Positions 9,380-17,885 of a DNA stretch of 64,000 bases are shown here, in pieces. This DNA is from Arthrobacter jiangjiafuii (lineage in GTDB: Bacteria > Actinomycetota > Actinomycetes > Actinomycetales > Micrococcaceae): NCBI RefSeq assembly GCF_018622995.1, contig NZ_CP076022.1, forward strand, positions 744,001 through 808,000, written 5' to 3'. The translations under genes were made by a program, and so were the position numbers. Position 1 is the stretch's first letter. The number at the start of each line of letters is the position of its first letter. The notes below the pieces were generated by a model, which saw only the letters and a program-made list of their open reading frames with translations, ran no database searches and was not told the origin of the DNA.

Positions 9380-9801
9380 CTGATGTCAAGCGATGCCGCT
9401 AGCCCAACAGGGGAGCCAAAGGGTGGGCAAGCGGGTGGTCGGCACCGTTGCGGCCAAGATGCGTAGTCGGGTTTCACCAAGATGGCCTATGAAGTTCCTT
9501 TTCCCATTCGGGAGCGGAGATGGCAGGAGTGGGAGCTTTCGGAATCGGAACCGCTTTAGGGGCTGCCAGTCACCCGTTTGGCGGCCACCGCTGGTTGCTA
9601 GGACGTGGAGCATGCCCGGAAGACAGGGTCTTCATGTGTTAGATGCCTGCCGGGATGCCCACCGTGCGTGCCACCCGGCCGGAGCTGTTGGCTGAGATTC
9701 TGGCTCCTTTGACGCCAGCGCTGATCCCCATGCTCTTAGGAATGACCCTCATCTTGATGCCGGGTGCGACCTTGAATGATTTGCGTACCCCTGAATCCCA
9801 T
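9380..9801 (-). pseudogene. Decayed DUF4236-family gene
   Basis: Reading the minus strand from the ATG at 9801, removal of one extra G restores MGFRVRKSFKVAPG, followed in frame by ISAGVKGARISAN and VGIPAG. This is the conserved N-terminal DUF4236 pattern (RKSFK-APG ... GVKGARI ... GIPGTG). The frame then meets a TAA at 9639-9641, where the family has a serine codon. Further downstream, another frame gives PEWEKELHR, typical of the C-terminal region of these proteins. At least one insertion, one small deletion/nonsense change and later frameshifts show it is dead. The function of DUF4236 is unknown. No intact gene occupies 9238-9933. Confidence 0.65.
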
Positions 9802-9933
9802 CTGGCGTCCCCGACTATGTCGTTGGACCGCCAAGCAAGCCAATTTCTAGTATTGGTACCTGTGGAATCAGGATTCGGACCCTGCCACACCTTCTGCAAG
9901 GATGGTAGTAAGGCTACTGATAAAGGAGATCCC

Positions 9934-10290
9934 ATGCAGAACGAAATGCAGGAACATCCCGCTGACGAGAACGCCCCGTCCACCGGACGGACCAGCCCGC
10001 TGATGAACGTTCCGGCGGCAGACATCGTTGACGCCGGAGCGTCAGCAGCTGAGCCGCGGGACGTGGACCCGGCAGAGGTCGCGATTCTGGCCGAAGCCGA
10101 AGATCCGGGTACCAGCGGCCTGCGGCTGCAGGAACTGGCCACCGATGAGCCGAAAGCCCGCCCGGCCGTGGCAGCCAATCCGGTCGCCGGACCCGAACTG
10201 CTCAAATGGCTCGGTGCGCTCGACGACCCGGCCGTGAACGCAGCGCTCCGGCGCCGCGAGCAGGCCCAGCAGGCAGAGCGCGGGCACTAA
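9934..10290 (+). CDS. Small acidic hypothetical protein upstream of arginine deiminase
   Basis: A 118-residue, Ala/Glu/Asp/Pro-rich soluble protein with no recognised domain, no signal peptide and no membrane segment. The start is the ATG at 9934, with an excellent AAAGGAGA ribosome binding site; the longer open frame upstream overlaps the DUF4236 pseudogene and is rejected. The C-terminal third (GPELLKWLGALDDPAVNAAL) looks helical. It is co-oriented with arcA and separated from it by a hairpin. No function can be assigned from sequence alone. Confidence 0.6.
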   Translation: MQNEMQEHPADENAPSTGRTSPLMNVPAADIVDAGASAAEPRDVDPAEVAILAEAEDPGTSGLRLQELATDEPKARPAVAANPVAGPELLKWLGALDDPAVNAALRRREQAQQAERGH

Positions 10291-10301
10291 TTTCTAAACT
10301 G

Positions 10302-10334
10302 GTGGAGGGACGGATAAACAATCCGCCCCTCCAC
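10302..10334 (+). terminator. Hairpin between small acidic gene and arcA
   Basis: GTGGAGGGACGGAT and ATCCGCCCCTCCAC pair over 14 positions with one mismatch around a five-base loop, 12 bases after the upstream stop codon. No long U-tract follows; it is probably a terminator or processing site. Confidence 0.55.
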
Positions 10335-10420
10335 AGCTTTGTCACACCACCCGCACCGATGAAGTCCCGCCGACATCAGCCCCGGCCGCAAAGATTCAGC
10401 CCGCACACAAGGAGAACCAC

Positions 10421-11674
10421 ATGTTTCCCGCACCCAACGCCGCCAAATACGGGGTGTACTCGGAGGTCGGCAAACTGCGCAAGGTCCTGGTCTGCGCGCC
10501 TGGCCTGGCCCACGAACGACTCACCCCCACCAACCGCGAAGACCTGCTCTTCGACGACGTGATGTGGGTCGAAAACGCCCAGCGCGACCACGCCGACTTC
10601 GTCAACAAGATGACAGACCGCGGCGTGGACGTGGTGGAACTGCACGACCTGCTGGGCCAGACCATGGATCTGCCCGAGGCGCGGACCTGGCTGCTGGACC
10701 GCAAAATCATCGCCAACCGCGTCGGGCTGGGACTGGTCTCCGGCACCCGGGCGTTCCTGGATGCGCTGACCGGAGCGGAACTGGCGCGGATCCTGATCGG
10801 CGGGCTCACGACGTCGGACCTTCCCGCCGACTATCGCACCGGCTACGTCGGCCTGGTCCGGGAATCACTGGGCCGGCCCGAATACCTGCTGCCGCCGCTG
10901 CCCAACACCCTCTACACCCGGGACACCACCTGCTGGATCAACGGGGGACTGACGCTGAACCCGCTGTACTGGCCGGCACGCCGGGACGAGACCCTGCTGA
11001 TGCAGGCGATCTACCGGTTCCATCCGGACTACGCGGGCTCCAAGATCTGGTGGGGCGACGCGGAGCAGGACTGGGGTCAGGCCTCGCTGGAGGGCGGCGA
11101 CGTCATGCCGGTGGGCAACGGCACGGTACTGGTCGGCATGAGCGAACGCACCTCCCGACAGGCCATCACCCAGCTCGCGCAGGCGCTGTTCAAGGCCGAA
11201 GCCGCCGAGCGGATCGTCGTCGCGGGCATGCCCAAGCTGCGCGCCGCCATGCATCTGGATACCGTGTTCACCTTCGCCGACCGTGACCTGGCCACGATCC
11301 ATCCGGCCATCGTGGACGGCATCCACGCCTTTACCATCCATCCCTCGGACAAGAGTCCCGGCCTGGTGGTGCGGGACGAGCAGGACCGCCGCTTTGTCGA
11401 CGTCGTCGCCGACTCCCTGGGCTACAAGGAGCTGCGCCTGGTGGAGACCGCGGGGGACTACTCGGCCTCCGAACGGCAGCAGTGGGACAGTGCGAACAAC
11501 GCCGTCGCGCTGGAACCGGGCGCGGTGCTCACCTATGACCGCAACACCCAGACCAATGCGGCGCTGCGCAATGCCGGCGTCGAGGTGATCCCCATTGTGG
11601 GCGCCGAGCTCGGCCGCGGCCGCGGCGGCGGGCACTGCATGACCTGCCCGATCATCCGGGATGGGATCGACTAA
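10421..11674 (+). CDS. arcA: Arginine deiminase
   Basis: Hydrolyses L-arginine to citrulline and ammonia, the first step of the arginine deiminase pathway (cytoplasm). At 417 residues it is of usual family length. The catalytic set is visible: Asp168 in YTRDTT, Glu224 in SLEGGD, His278 and Asp280 in AMHLD, and the nucleophile Cys406 in GGGHCMTCP, at the classical ADI positions. The ribosome binding site AAGGAG sits six bases before the ATG. A transporter gene of arginine/ornithine antiporter type follows; carbamate kinase and ornithine carbamoyltransferase genes are not in this window, so the remaining pathway steps must be encoded elsewhere. A truncated second copy of its 5' end lies at 13338-13560. 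Confidence 0.96.
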   Translation: MFPAPNAAKYGVYSEVGKLRKVLVCAPGLAHERLTPTNREDLLFDDVMWVENAQRDHADFVNKMTDRGVDVVELHDLLGQTMDLPEARTWLLDRKIIANRVGLGLVSGTRAFLDALTGAELARILIGGLTTSDLPADYRTGYVGLVRESLGRPEYLLPPLPNTLYTRDTTCWINGGLTLNPLYWPARRDETLLMQAIYRFHPDYAGSKIWWGDAEQDWGQASLEGGDVMPVGNGTVLVGMSERTSRQAITQLAQALFKAEAAERIVVAGMPKLRAAMHLDTVFTFADRDLATIHPAIVDGIHAFTIHPSDKSPGLVVRDEQDRRFVDVVADSLGYKELRLVETAGDYSASERQQWDSANNAVALEPGAVLTYDRNTQTNAALRNAGVEVIPIVGAELGRGRGGGHCMTCPIIRDGID

Positions 11675-11698
11675 CGACGACGTCGTGCCGGGCCCCTT

Positions 11699-11724
11699 CG
11701 GCCACCGCCTCGAGGCGGTGGCCG
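11699..11724 (+). terminator. 26-base perfect palindrome after arcA
   Basis: CGGCCACCGCCTC followed by its exact reverse complement lies 25 bases past the arcA stop. It would form a very stable hairpin (terminator or mRNA 3' stabiliser) between arcA and the antiporter. No U-tract is present. Confidence 0.6.
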
Positions 11725-11862
11725 CTGATTCGGACCCCGCCGTCTCCTTCTGAGAAGATGATGGTGAGCTGCTGACGGAGGATCCCCCGCAGGAAGCGAT
11801 CCCCCCTCCTGTTATCTAACCGGCGTTGCCTCAGCGGCCGCCACCCCCGATTGGAAAGAACT

Positions 11863-13311
11863 ATGTCTAATCCGCCTGCTTCAGGGGAGAAGGCCCCAGC
11901 GGCCAAACTCTCCCTGCTGACCCTCACCACTGTGGTGGTCGGGTCCATGGTCGGGGCCGGGGTGTTTTCCCTGCCCCAGCGCTTCGCCGAGGAAACCGGG
12001 GTGTCGGGTGCGCTGGTCGCCTGGCTGATTGCGGGTTCCGGCATGCTGATGCTGGCCTTCGTCTTCCAGCGGCTGTCCATGCGCAAGCCAGACCTCGATG
12101 CGGGGATTTTCTCCTACGCCAAGGCCGGCTTCGGAAATTACGTGGGGTTCTTCTCCGCAGCGGGTTACTGGGCCAGTGCCTGCGTTGGAAACGTCACCTA
12201 CTGGGTGCTCACCATGTCCACGCTGGGAGCCCTGTTTCCGCAGCTGGGCGCAGGGGACACCCTCCTCGCCGTCGTGCTGTCCTCGGCCGGGCTGTGGGGA
12301 TTCTTCTTCCTGATCAGGCGCGGCATCAAAGAAGCCACGGCCATTAACCGGATAGTCACGATCGCCAAGGTTGTTCCCATCCTGGTCTTCGTGCTGTTTG
12401 CCGTCTTCCTGTTCGACCCCGCCGTTTTCGCGGGAAACCTTACCGGGGCGGACTACACGGGGCCGCTGTTCGAGCAGGTCAGCAACACGATGCTGGTGAC
12501 GGTCTTCGTTTTCCTCGGTGTTGAAGGTGCCAGTGTGTATTCGCGCCACGCGCGACGGCGGGAGGATGTTGGCCGGGCCACCGTCCTCGGATTTCTAAGC
12601 GTCTTTGCCATCTTTGCCTCGGTCACGATCGTTTCCTACGGCGTCCTGCCGATGGAACAGCTCGCCGAGCTGCGCCAACCATCAATGGCGGGCGTCCTGG
12701 AATCGGGAGTGGGGACCTGGGGACTGGTGTTCGTCAGCGCAGGCCTGATCATTTCGGTGATGGGGGCCTATCTGGCCTGGAGCCTGATGGCAGCGGAGGT
12801 CCTGTACGTGGCCGCGAGGGAGAAGGACATGCCACGGTTCCTGTCCCGGGTCAGCGATGACGATGTCCCGGTCAACGCCCTGCTGCTGAGCACCCTGCTC
12901 AGCCAGCTGGTCATGGTCATCACCTACTTCTCCGAGGACGCCTTCGACTTCGCGCTGGACATGACCGCGGTCCTGACGTTGTTCTCCCTCCTCTTCGCGG
13001 CCCTCTACGGCCTCAAGCTCGGCTGGAGCGGGGAAACGTATGAAGGAGCCCCGAGCCGCATCCGGCGGGGCGACCTGACCATTGCCGTCATTGCCGTCAT
13101 TTATTCAGTGTTCCTGGTCTATGCCGCCGGGCTGCCTCTGGTGCTGCTTTCGATGATCTTCTACGCCCCCGCCACCGTCCTGTTCGTGATCGCGCGCCGT
13201 GAACAAGGGCAGCGCGTTTTCCGGGGAGGGGAGCTGGTTCTTTTCCTCATTACGTTGGCGGGAGCCGTTGCAGGCGTGCTCGCCCTGACCCGGGGCTGGA
13301 TAGAGCTCTGA
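11863..13311 (+). CDS. arcD: APC-family basic amino acid (arginine/ornithine) antiporter
   Basis: A 482-residue integral membrane protein of the amino acid-polyamine-organocation superfamily with about twelve hydrophobic segments. The N-terminal signature GSMVGAGVFSLPQRFAEETG is the typical first unwound helix of ArcD/LysP-type basic amino acid antiporters. The location directly after arcA supports arginine uptake in exchange for ornithine. The start chosen is the ATG at 11863, preceded by GGAAAG, in preference to an upstream alternative codon at 11851. A separate promoter is possible because of the palindrome between the two genes. Substrate is inferred from context. Confidence 0.85.
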   Translation: MSNPPASGEKAPAAKLSLLTLTTVVVGSMVGAGVFSLPQRFAEETGVSGALVAWLIAGSGMLMLAFVFQRLSMRKPDLDAGIFSYAKAGFGNYVGFFSAAGYWASACVGNVTYWVLTMSTLGALFPQLGAGDTLLAVVLSSAGLWGFFFLIRRGIKEATAINRIVTIAKVVPILVFVLFAVFLFDPAVFAGNLTGADYTGPLFEQVSNTMLVTVFVFLGVEGASVYSRHARRREDVGRATVLGFLSVFAIFASVTIVSYGVLPMEQLAELRQPSMAGVLESGVGTWGLVFVSAGLIISVMGAYLAWSLMAAEVLYVAAREKDMPRFLSRVSDDDVPVNALLLSTLLSQLVMVITYFSEDAFDFALDMTAVLTLFSLLFAALYGLKLGWSGETYEGAPSRIRRGDLTIAVIAVIYSVFLVYAAGLPLVLLSMIFYAPATVLFVIARREQGQRVFRGGELVLFLITLAGAVAGVLALTRGWIEL

Positions 13312-13337
13312 GCAGAGGGCATGCCGCGTCCTGCGGT

Positions 13338-13560
13338 ATGCACCCGGAGGCGGGCAAGCTGCGCAAGGTTCTGGTCTGCGCCCCGGGTCTGACCCACGAA
13401 CGGCTCACGCCGACCAACCGTGAAGACCTGCTGTTCGACGACGTCATTTGGGTGGCTCGCCCAGCGCGACCACGCGGACTTCGTCGCCAGATGACCAGCC
13501 GCGGCGTCGACGTCGTCGAACTCCACGATCTGCTCGGTCTGCCCCGAGTATCTGCCCGGA
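13338..13560 (+). pseudogene. Truncated second copy of the arginine deiminase 5' region
   Basis: The sequence from [13 protein letters not shown] through [14 protein letters not shown] and [13 protein letters not shown] matches arcA residues 17-79 closely at DNA level. A two-base deletion at about 13455 and a one-base deletion at about 13485 together scramble roughly eleven residues and then restore the frame. Homology stops after the HDLLG segment. The catalytic regions are absent, so it is non-functional. The remaining sequence to 13904 contains no recognisable gene. Confidence 0.85.
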
Positions 13561-13904
13561 CTGTGCCCTCTTGGTGTCTTTACGTATCCCGTCTTGGCTG
13601 CTTCCCCTCGCCACCCGGCCCGCCTCTCATACTTCCCGAAAGCATTCTCGGGCTCGAAGCAGCGATCGGCGGCACTTAATCGTGATGAACCCTAGAAGTA
13701 ACGGGGGAAAACTACTCCCAATGGCATCGAAAGTTCGAGAACTGGGCGGGAAACCCACGAGCCCTTCAACGAGAGATGCTGGCACCCGGGTGCAGGGTGC
13801 CGAAGGTAACGATGCGGTGGAAAGCAGAGCCGATAACTTTATGCAGTAGGATCACTTTCGCTGCGCAGAAGCGGCAGGCTTGTGAACATAATTGGGGGAA
13901 TCAG

Positions 13905-14807
13905 ATGAGCAAAAAATACAACGTGCCACCGAATTGGCCCGCTGCACCAGAGGGATGGACGCCGCCACCGAATTGGAAGCCGGATCCGAACTGGGGTCCT
14001 GCTCCGGACAACTGGGACTTCTGGACCAATGACGAGGGTGCCTCAGAGGGATACGGGTATGCGGAAAACGTGTCGGGAGATAAACCCGCTTCCACGAAAA
14101 GCTGGTTCGCGCGGCACAAGGTTCTGACTACCATTGGAGCTCTCATTCTGGTGAGCGTATTCGTAAATGCGGTCTCCGACGATGGGGAGAGTTCCGACGC
14201 TAGTGCTGAGACGGTAACCACTGAATCAGCAAAGCCCAGTCCGATTCCTGAAACGGCAGCACCCACACCGTCGGCAGAACCCACCACACCGGAAGCAACG
14301 CAGCCCCCAGCCCCCGTAGTGGAGCCCGAACTTGGATATGGCAGCTACCCTGCCGACGAGCAAGCCTTTATAGACGCGTTCGAACAGGGAAAGACTCGCT
14401 ACAACGAAGCGGAGACGGAACTCCAGCGGTCCGTTGCTTTGACGGAACGGGACACGCAAATGTGCGGCGCATCCGGGAACGGATCGATGGTGAACTGGAC
14501 TGGAAAGATCGTCGAAATTGGTGCCAATAATGATGGCCTAGCACACGTCAAAATCGAACTCGCGAATGGGGTCAAAGTCCAGACGTGGAATAACGCCCTA
14601 TCAGACATATCGGATAATACGCTGATTCCTCAAAGTGCTCCATTCTTTGGGACGCTGAGTTCAATGGGTGAGGATACCTTGGTCACCTTTACCGCCGAAT
14701 CGGTCGCCTCCGATACCTCCTGCCTGACAACAACAAACCTGACTCAGGCGTTCTCCGCCGTCGATCCCAATTTCCTCGTCCGCTTTTCCGATGTGCGCCC
14801 CCAGTAG
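13905..14807 (+). CDS. Membrane-anchored extracytoplasmic protein with PP-W-P N-terminal motif
   Basis: 300 residues. The N-terminus has alternating PPNWP / PPPNWKPDPNWGPAP / WDFW motifs, common in actinobacterial membrane proteins and probably an intracellular interaction module. A single membrane segment (VLTTIGALILVSVFVNAV) follows, then a Ser/Thr/Pro/Glu-rich linker and a C-terminal domain of about 150 residues with paired cysteines, predicted outside the cell. The start is the ATG at 13905 after GGGGGAATC. The C-terminal domain is not recognised. Base composition is less GC-rich than neighbours, which is consistent with a recent acquisition. Function unknown. Confidence 0.8.
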   Translation: MSKKYNVPPNWPAAPEGWTPPPNWKPDPNWGPAPDNWDFWTNDEGASEGYGYAENVSGDKPASTKSWFARHKVLTTIGALILVSVFVNAVSDDGESSDASAETVTTESAKPSPIPETAAPTPSAEPTTPEATQPPAPVVEPELGYGSYPADEQAFIDAFEQGKTRYNEAETELQRSVALTERDTQMCGASGNGSMVNWTGKIVEIGANNDGLAHVKIELANGVKVQTWNNALSDISDNTLIPQSAPFFGTLSSMGEDTLVTFTAESVASDTSCLTTTNLTQAFSAVDPNFLVRFSDVRPQ

Positions 14808-14961
14808 ATCCCTACAGGCAGCTTCTCCCGCGAAAGAAAGGTCCTAGGAAATCCAGTGGTTGGGTGCAGGCCTTCTGGGACGGCGCCCAACCGATGGAGC
14901 AAAAAATCGTGGGATCGGCGGAACAGGAGGGCAGCCCGGGGGAGCTAGGTAGAATCGGCTG

Positions 14962-15579
14962 ATGCCCGAAACCGAACAGATCGCCACGACCACCACCAGC
15001 GCCTCGTCCGCAGCCACCCGGGTGGCGCGCATCGTCACCGAAACCTCCGCCCCGGCCGTCCTCGTGGGAATCCTCCTGCTGCTGCAGCCGCTACTCAGCC
15101 CGGGCGTGACCTGGCTGCAGGGCATCGTGGCGGCACTGTTCACGGTGGGGCTGCCCTTCGCCGGAATCCTGTGGCTGAAGCGGCGCGGCAGGGTGACGGA
15201 CCACCACGTGGGCGTGCGGACCCAGCGGGCACCGATCCTGGCCGCGTCCGCCGTGTCTCTGGGCATCGGCGCGCTGATCCTGGTCCTGCTGGACGCCCCG
15301 GCTGAGCTGTTCGGTGAGATCGGCGGCGTCTTCATCGGCATGATGCTGTGCCTGGCAGCGAACCTGGTGTGGAAGCTCTCGGTGCATTCCGCCGTCGCCG
15401 CCTACGTGGGGCTGGCCCTGCTGGCGCCGATCCCGGCGGTCGGCGCGGCGCTGGCCCTGCTGCTGGCCTCAGCCACGGGATGGTCCCGGGTGAAGCTCGG
15501 CGACCACACACCCACCCAGGTCCTGGCCGGACATCTGGCCGGCTGCCTGGCCTTCGCCGCCGCAATGTTGCTGCCGTGA
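14962..15579 (+). CDS. PAP2-like integral membrane phosphatase-family protein
   Basis: 205 residues with about six hydrophobic segments. The motifs KLSVHSAVAAY and GWSRVKLGDHTPTQVLAGHLAG correspond to the second and third conserved PAP2 blocks (S-x-H and SRV...H...Q), while the first KxxxxxxRP block is not obvious. This pattern is common in actinobacterial PAP2-like proteins of unknown substrate. It is followed directly by a second protein of the same type with overlapping stop/start, so the two are translationally coupled. Lipid- or polyprenyl-phosphate related activity is inferred only from the family. Confidence 0.75.
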   Translation: MPETEQIATTTTSASSAATRVARIVTETSAPAVLVGILLLLQPLLSPGVTWLQGIVAALFTVGLPFAGILWLKRRGRVTDHHVGVRTQRAPILAASAVSLGIGALILVLLDAPAELFGEIGGVFIGMMLCLAANLVWKLSVHSAVAAYVGLALLAPIPAVGAALALLLASATGWSRVKLGDHTPTQVLAGHLAGCLAFAAAMLLP

Positions 15580-16181
15580 CGGAGATGGCTCGACCAGAAT
15601 TGGCCCCGCCGGATACCCAGCCCCGCACGCAGCTGCCGGTCTTGGGCTGGGTATCCCGGCTGCTGCCGCCGGCCCTGGTGCTGGCGGCCCTGGTGGTGGC
15701 CGCGGGGATCACCGGGGGACTGGGATCGGTGGGCGTGCCACTGCTGCTGGCAGGCATCGTCGGCGTTCCCGGGCTGATCTACAAGGGAACCAAGCCGCTG
15801 TTCCGGCGCCGGGGGATCCACGACCGCTGGCGGGTCGGGATCGTGGCGGCCCTGATGCTTATCGGCACGGCCGCCTGCTTCCTGCTGGCACTGCCGTCGC
15901 CGGTTCCCCAGACCGTGGCAGCGCTCCTGATCGGCAATGTCGGCCTGGTGTTTTTCCGGCGCTGGCTCAACGTCTCAGCCCACGTCTCGGTGATGACGTT
16001 CGCCGTTCTGTGGGTGCCGGCCATCTTCGGGACAGCTTGGGCGTGGCTGCTGATCTTGGCGCCGCTGATGATCCTGAGCCGGGTCTCCCTCCGCGAACAC
16101 AGCTGGGCGGAGGCAGTGTCCGGCGCCCTGCTCGGCGTCGCCACGTTCGGCTGCTTCCTCGCACTGCTGACGCAGCGCTAA
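15576..16181 (+). CDS. Second PAP2-like integral membrane protein
   Basis: About 201 residues with six hydrophobic segments. LNVSAHVSVMTFAVLW and ILSRVSLREHSWAEAVSGAL align with the PAP2 blocks of the upstream gene (S-x-H, then SRV...H...), so the two are diverged paralogues. The start is GTG at 15576, overlapping the upstream TGA (GTGA); an ATG at 15585 is an alternative but has its GGAG immediately adjacent. A hairpin terminator follows. The last 50 bases of this gene and the terminator recur in degenerate form at 18468-18563. Confidence 0.75.
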   Translation: MTEMARPELAPPDTQPRTQLPVLGWVSRLLPPALVLAALVVAAGITGGLGSVGVPLLLAGIVGVPGLIYKGTKPLFRRRGIHDRWRVGIVAALMLIGTAACFLLALPSPVPQTVAALLIGNVGLVFFRRWLNVSAHVSVMTFAVLWVPAIFGTAWAWLLILAPLMILSRVSLREHSWAEAVSGALLGVATFGCFLALLTQR

Positions 16182-16185
16182 GACT

Positions 16186-16218
16186 GACGACGGCGCCGCG
16201 CGGGCTCCCGCCGTCGTC
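16186..16218 (+). terminator. Terminator hairpin after the PAP2-like pair
   Basis: GACGACGGCG and CGCCGTCGTC form a perfect 10-bp stem just past the stop codon, followed by GTACGTTTAC. A near-identical hairpin occurs at 18534-18563, part of a larger duplication. Confidence 0.65.
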
Positions 16219-16220
16219 GT

Positions 16221-16510
16221 ACGTTTACGGCGAGATCGAACGCACGAGATCGACCACTATGTGGCCCGCACCGAAGGCGGCGCCGGCCTGATCATCACGG
16301 GCGCCTGTGCCATCGCGTTCCCGCACGGCGTGGCCTCCATGAAGGAACCGGGCCTGTCCGATGACAAGTACATTCCGGGCCTGAAGGTGCTGGCCGACGC
16401 CATCCACGCTGCGAACGGCTACATCCTCAGCGTCTTCCTGACCCGGCGCGACAACAAGCGCAGCGACGACTACGGCGGCCCTCTGGCCGGCCGCGCCCCG
16501 GCTGGGGGCG
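16221..16510 (+). pseudogene. Degenerate partial copy of the flavin oxidoreductase gene
   Basis: The DNA matches the intact gene at 18603-20714. It starts near the GEIEQTEIDHYVAR codons, continues through EGGAGLIITGACAIAFPHG and GLSDDKYIPGLK, then jumps from ...ADA-IHAA to NGYILSVFL. Both the first 36 codons and about 290 internal bases are missing. The fragment ends near the LANRARL equivalent. It retains none of the iron-sulfur or Rossmann regions. The rest of the 16182-16634 interval holds nothing else recognisable except the ribosome binding site of the next ORF. Confidence 0.88.
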
Positions 16511-16634
16511 ACGGCGTGAAAACGAGCGGGCCGGATGTCTGTCTCAACGGTCCGCTTTGAACTGGGGGGTTTGGTGTACCGTCTATCCTGCGACCCAGAA
16601 ATGGGCGTGTTGGACCGGGGATGGGGGACCCTGA

Positions 16635-16853
16635 ATGAACTTTGACGACAGCGCGGCCGATCAGCTCATAGCTGCGTGCGATGAGGCAGCCGAAACGCTG
16701 CGTGAGCAGCGCGGAGCACGAGCATCGGTTACGGGAGCTGCACAGACCATCCTGATCGGCGCTCTGGAGGGTCTGGCCCGCCAGGTTCGGTTCGCGAGGA
16801 AGGCCTCGTGGCCGCCGGCGCCGATTACCTGCGGGACCGGATTCCCGCGATGA
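16635..16853 (+). CDS. Short ORF resembling the N-terminus of a WXG100/T7SS-type helical protein
   Basis: 72 residues beginning MNFDDSAADQLIAACDEAAET, an amphipathic helical start of the kind seen in actinobacterial type VII-secreted or WXG100-like proteins. The expected length is 100 or more residues. The last 20 residues look out of frame: reading GEEGLVAAGADYLRD in another frame is more helix-like, which suggests a deletion plus frameshift. The ribosome binding site GGGGGA is well placed. The stop overlaps the ATG of the first lipoprotein by ATGA. It is probably a truncated remnant; the family call is tentative. Confidence 0.45.
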   Translation: MNFDDSAADQLIAACDEAAETLREQRGARASVTGAAQTILIGALEGLARQVRFARKASWPPAPITCGTGFPR

Positions 16854-17353
16854 TCCGAGCGCGACGTGCTGCAGGAGTTGTGGTGCTGCTGCTGGGCCTC
16901 GTAGGGTGCGCCGGCGCTTCGTCCGAGGCGTCTGCGGCCAACGAGCTGACGTGGCAGGAAGCCAAAGCCCGCACGCAGGCTACGGAACTGGAAATCGCCA
17001 ATTCGCTTCCCCAAGGCAAAGTGGCCGACGTTGATCACATGGCGACGGGTGTTCTGCTTGCTTGTGGCGGTTCTTCAGTTACCTGGAATGGAGCGGCCAC
17101 TGTCACTTTGACTGCGGGGGCGGAGCCGGAGCCTCTTGTTCGGGCGCTGGAAGCGAAGTACCGGGACAGCAGGTTCGAAATCAAGGTTCGCGACCCTGCG
17201 CCGGCGGGACACTACGAATTCCAGCTGCGCTCTCCTGACAGCGCTGAAATCTACATCATCAAACGAGGGGTGGAACCCAGCACAATTCGTATTGCCTCTG
17301 GTTCTGAATGCTTCTCATGGCCTGAGGATGAGTCAATAGATAGAGATTTCTAG
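16850..17353 (+). CDS. Tandem lipoprotein paralogue 1
   Basis: 167 residues. An N-terminal lipoprotein signal (RRAAGVVVLLLGLVGC, lipobox LVGC) predicts cleavage before the cysteine and anchoring to the outer face of the membrane. The mature domain of about 145 residues has the conserved blocks WQEAKARTQ, EPLVRALEAKYRDSRFEIK, PAGHYEFQLRSPDSAEIYI and RIASGSECF. It is the first of three adjacent paralogues with identical order and spacing. The start ATG overlaps the stop of the short helical ORF. The domain is not recognised; immunity or surface-binding functions are possible given the context, but unproven. Confidence 0.8.
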   Translation: MIRARRAAGVVVLLLGLVGCAGASSEASAANELTWQEAKARTQATELEIANSLPQGKVADVDHMATGVLLACGGSSVTWNGAATVTLTAGAEPEPLVRALEAKYRDSRFEIKVRDPAPAGHYEFQLRSPDSAEIYIIKRGVEPSTIRIASGSECFSWPEDESIDRDF

Positions 17354-17380
17354 AATGGGCGTGCTTTGCGAGATATCAAG

Positions 17381-17884
17381 ATGATCCGAGCACGAGGTGC
17401 TGCAGGAGTTATGGTGCTGTTGCTGGCCCTCGTCGGATGCGCCAGCGCTTCGCCCGAGGCGTCCGCGGCCAACGAACTGACGTGGCAGGACGCGAAGGCC
17501 CGGACACAGGCGATGGAAATGGAAATCGCTGATTCGATTCCCCAGGACAAAGTGACCAAGGTTGATCAATTGCCAACCGGCATGCTGATCGATTGTGACG
17601 GGTCTTCAGTTAACTGGGCCGGGGCGGCCACTGTCACTTTGGCTGCCGGGACGGAGCCGGAGCCTCTCGTCCGGGAGCTGGAGGCGAAGTACCGGGACAA
17701 CAGGTTCGACATCAAGGTGCGTGACCCCGCTCCTGCAGGACACTACGAGGTTCAGCTGCGCTCTCCTGACAGCGCCGAAATCTACATCATCAAACGAGGG
17801 GTGGAACCCAGCACGATTCGTATCGCGTCCGGTTCCGAATGCTTCCCCTGGCCTGAGGACGAATCCATTCGTGGGGATTTCTAG
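17381..17884 (+). CDS. Tandem lipoprotein paralogue 2
   Basis: 167 residues, about three-quarters identical to paralogue 1 by eye, with lipobox LVGC and the same blocks (WQDAKARTQ, EPLVRELEAKYRDN, SPDSAEIYIIKRG, RIASGSECFPWPED). The start is the ATG at 17381, equivalent to the start of copy 1. An upstream ATG at 17355 (ATGGGCGTGCTT), which matches the true start of copy 3, runs into TGA after nine codons. This is evidence that the 5' leader diverged after duplication. A TTG at 17366 is an alternative start. Confidence 0.78.
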   Translation: MIRARGAAGVMVLLLALVGCASASPEASAANELTWQDAKARTQAMEMEIADSIPQDKVTKVDQLPTGMLIDCDGSSVNWAGAATVTLAAGTEPEPLVRELEAKYRDNRFDIKVRDPAPAGHYEVQLRSPDSAEIYIIKRGVEPSTIRIASGSECFPWPEDESIRGDF

Positions 17885-17885
17885 A

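Noticed and set aside
9643-9933. 97-residue N-terminal extension of the small acidic protein
   Set aside because: It is antisense to the DUF4236 remnant, and the ATG at 9934 has a far better ribosome binding site.
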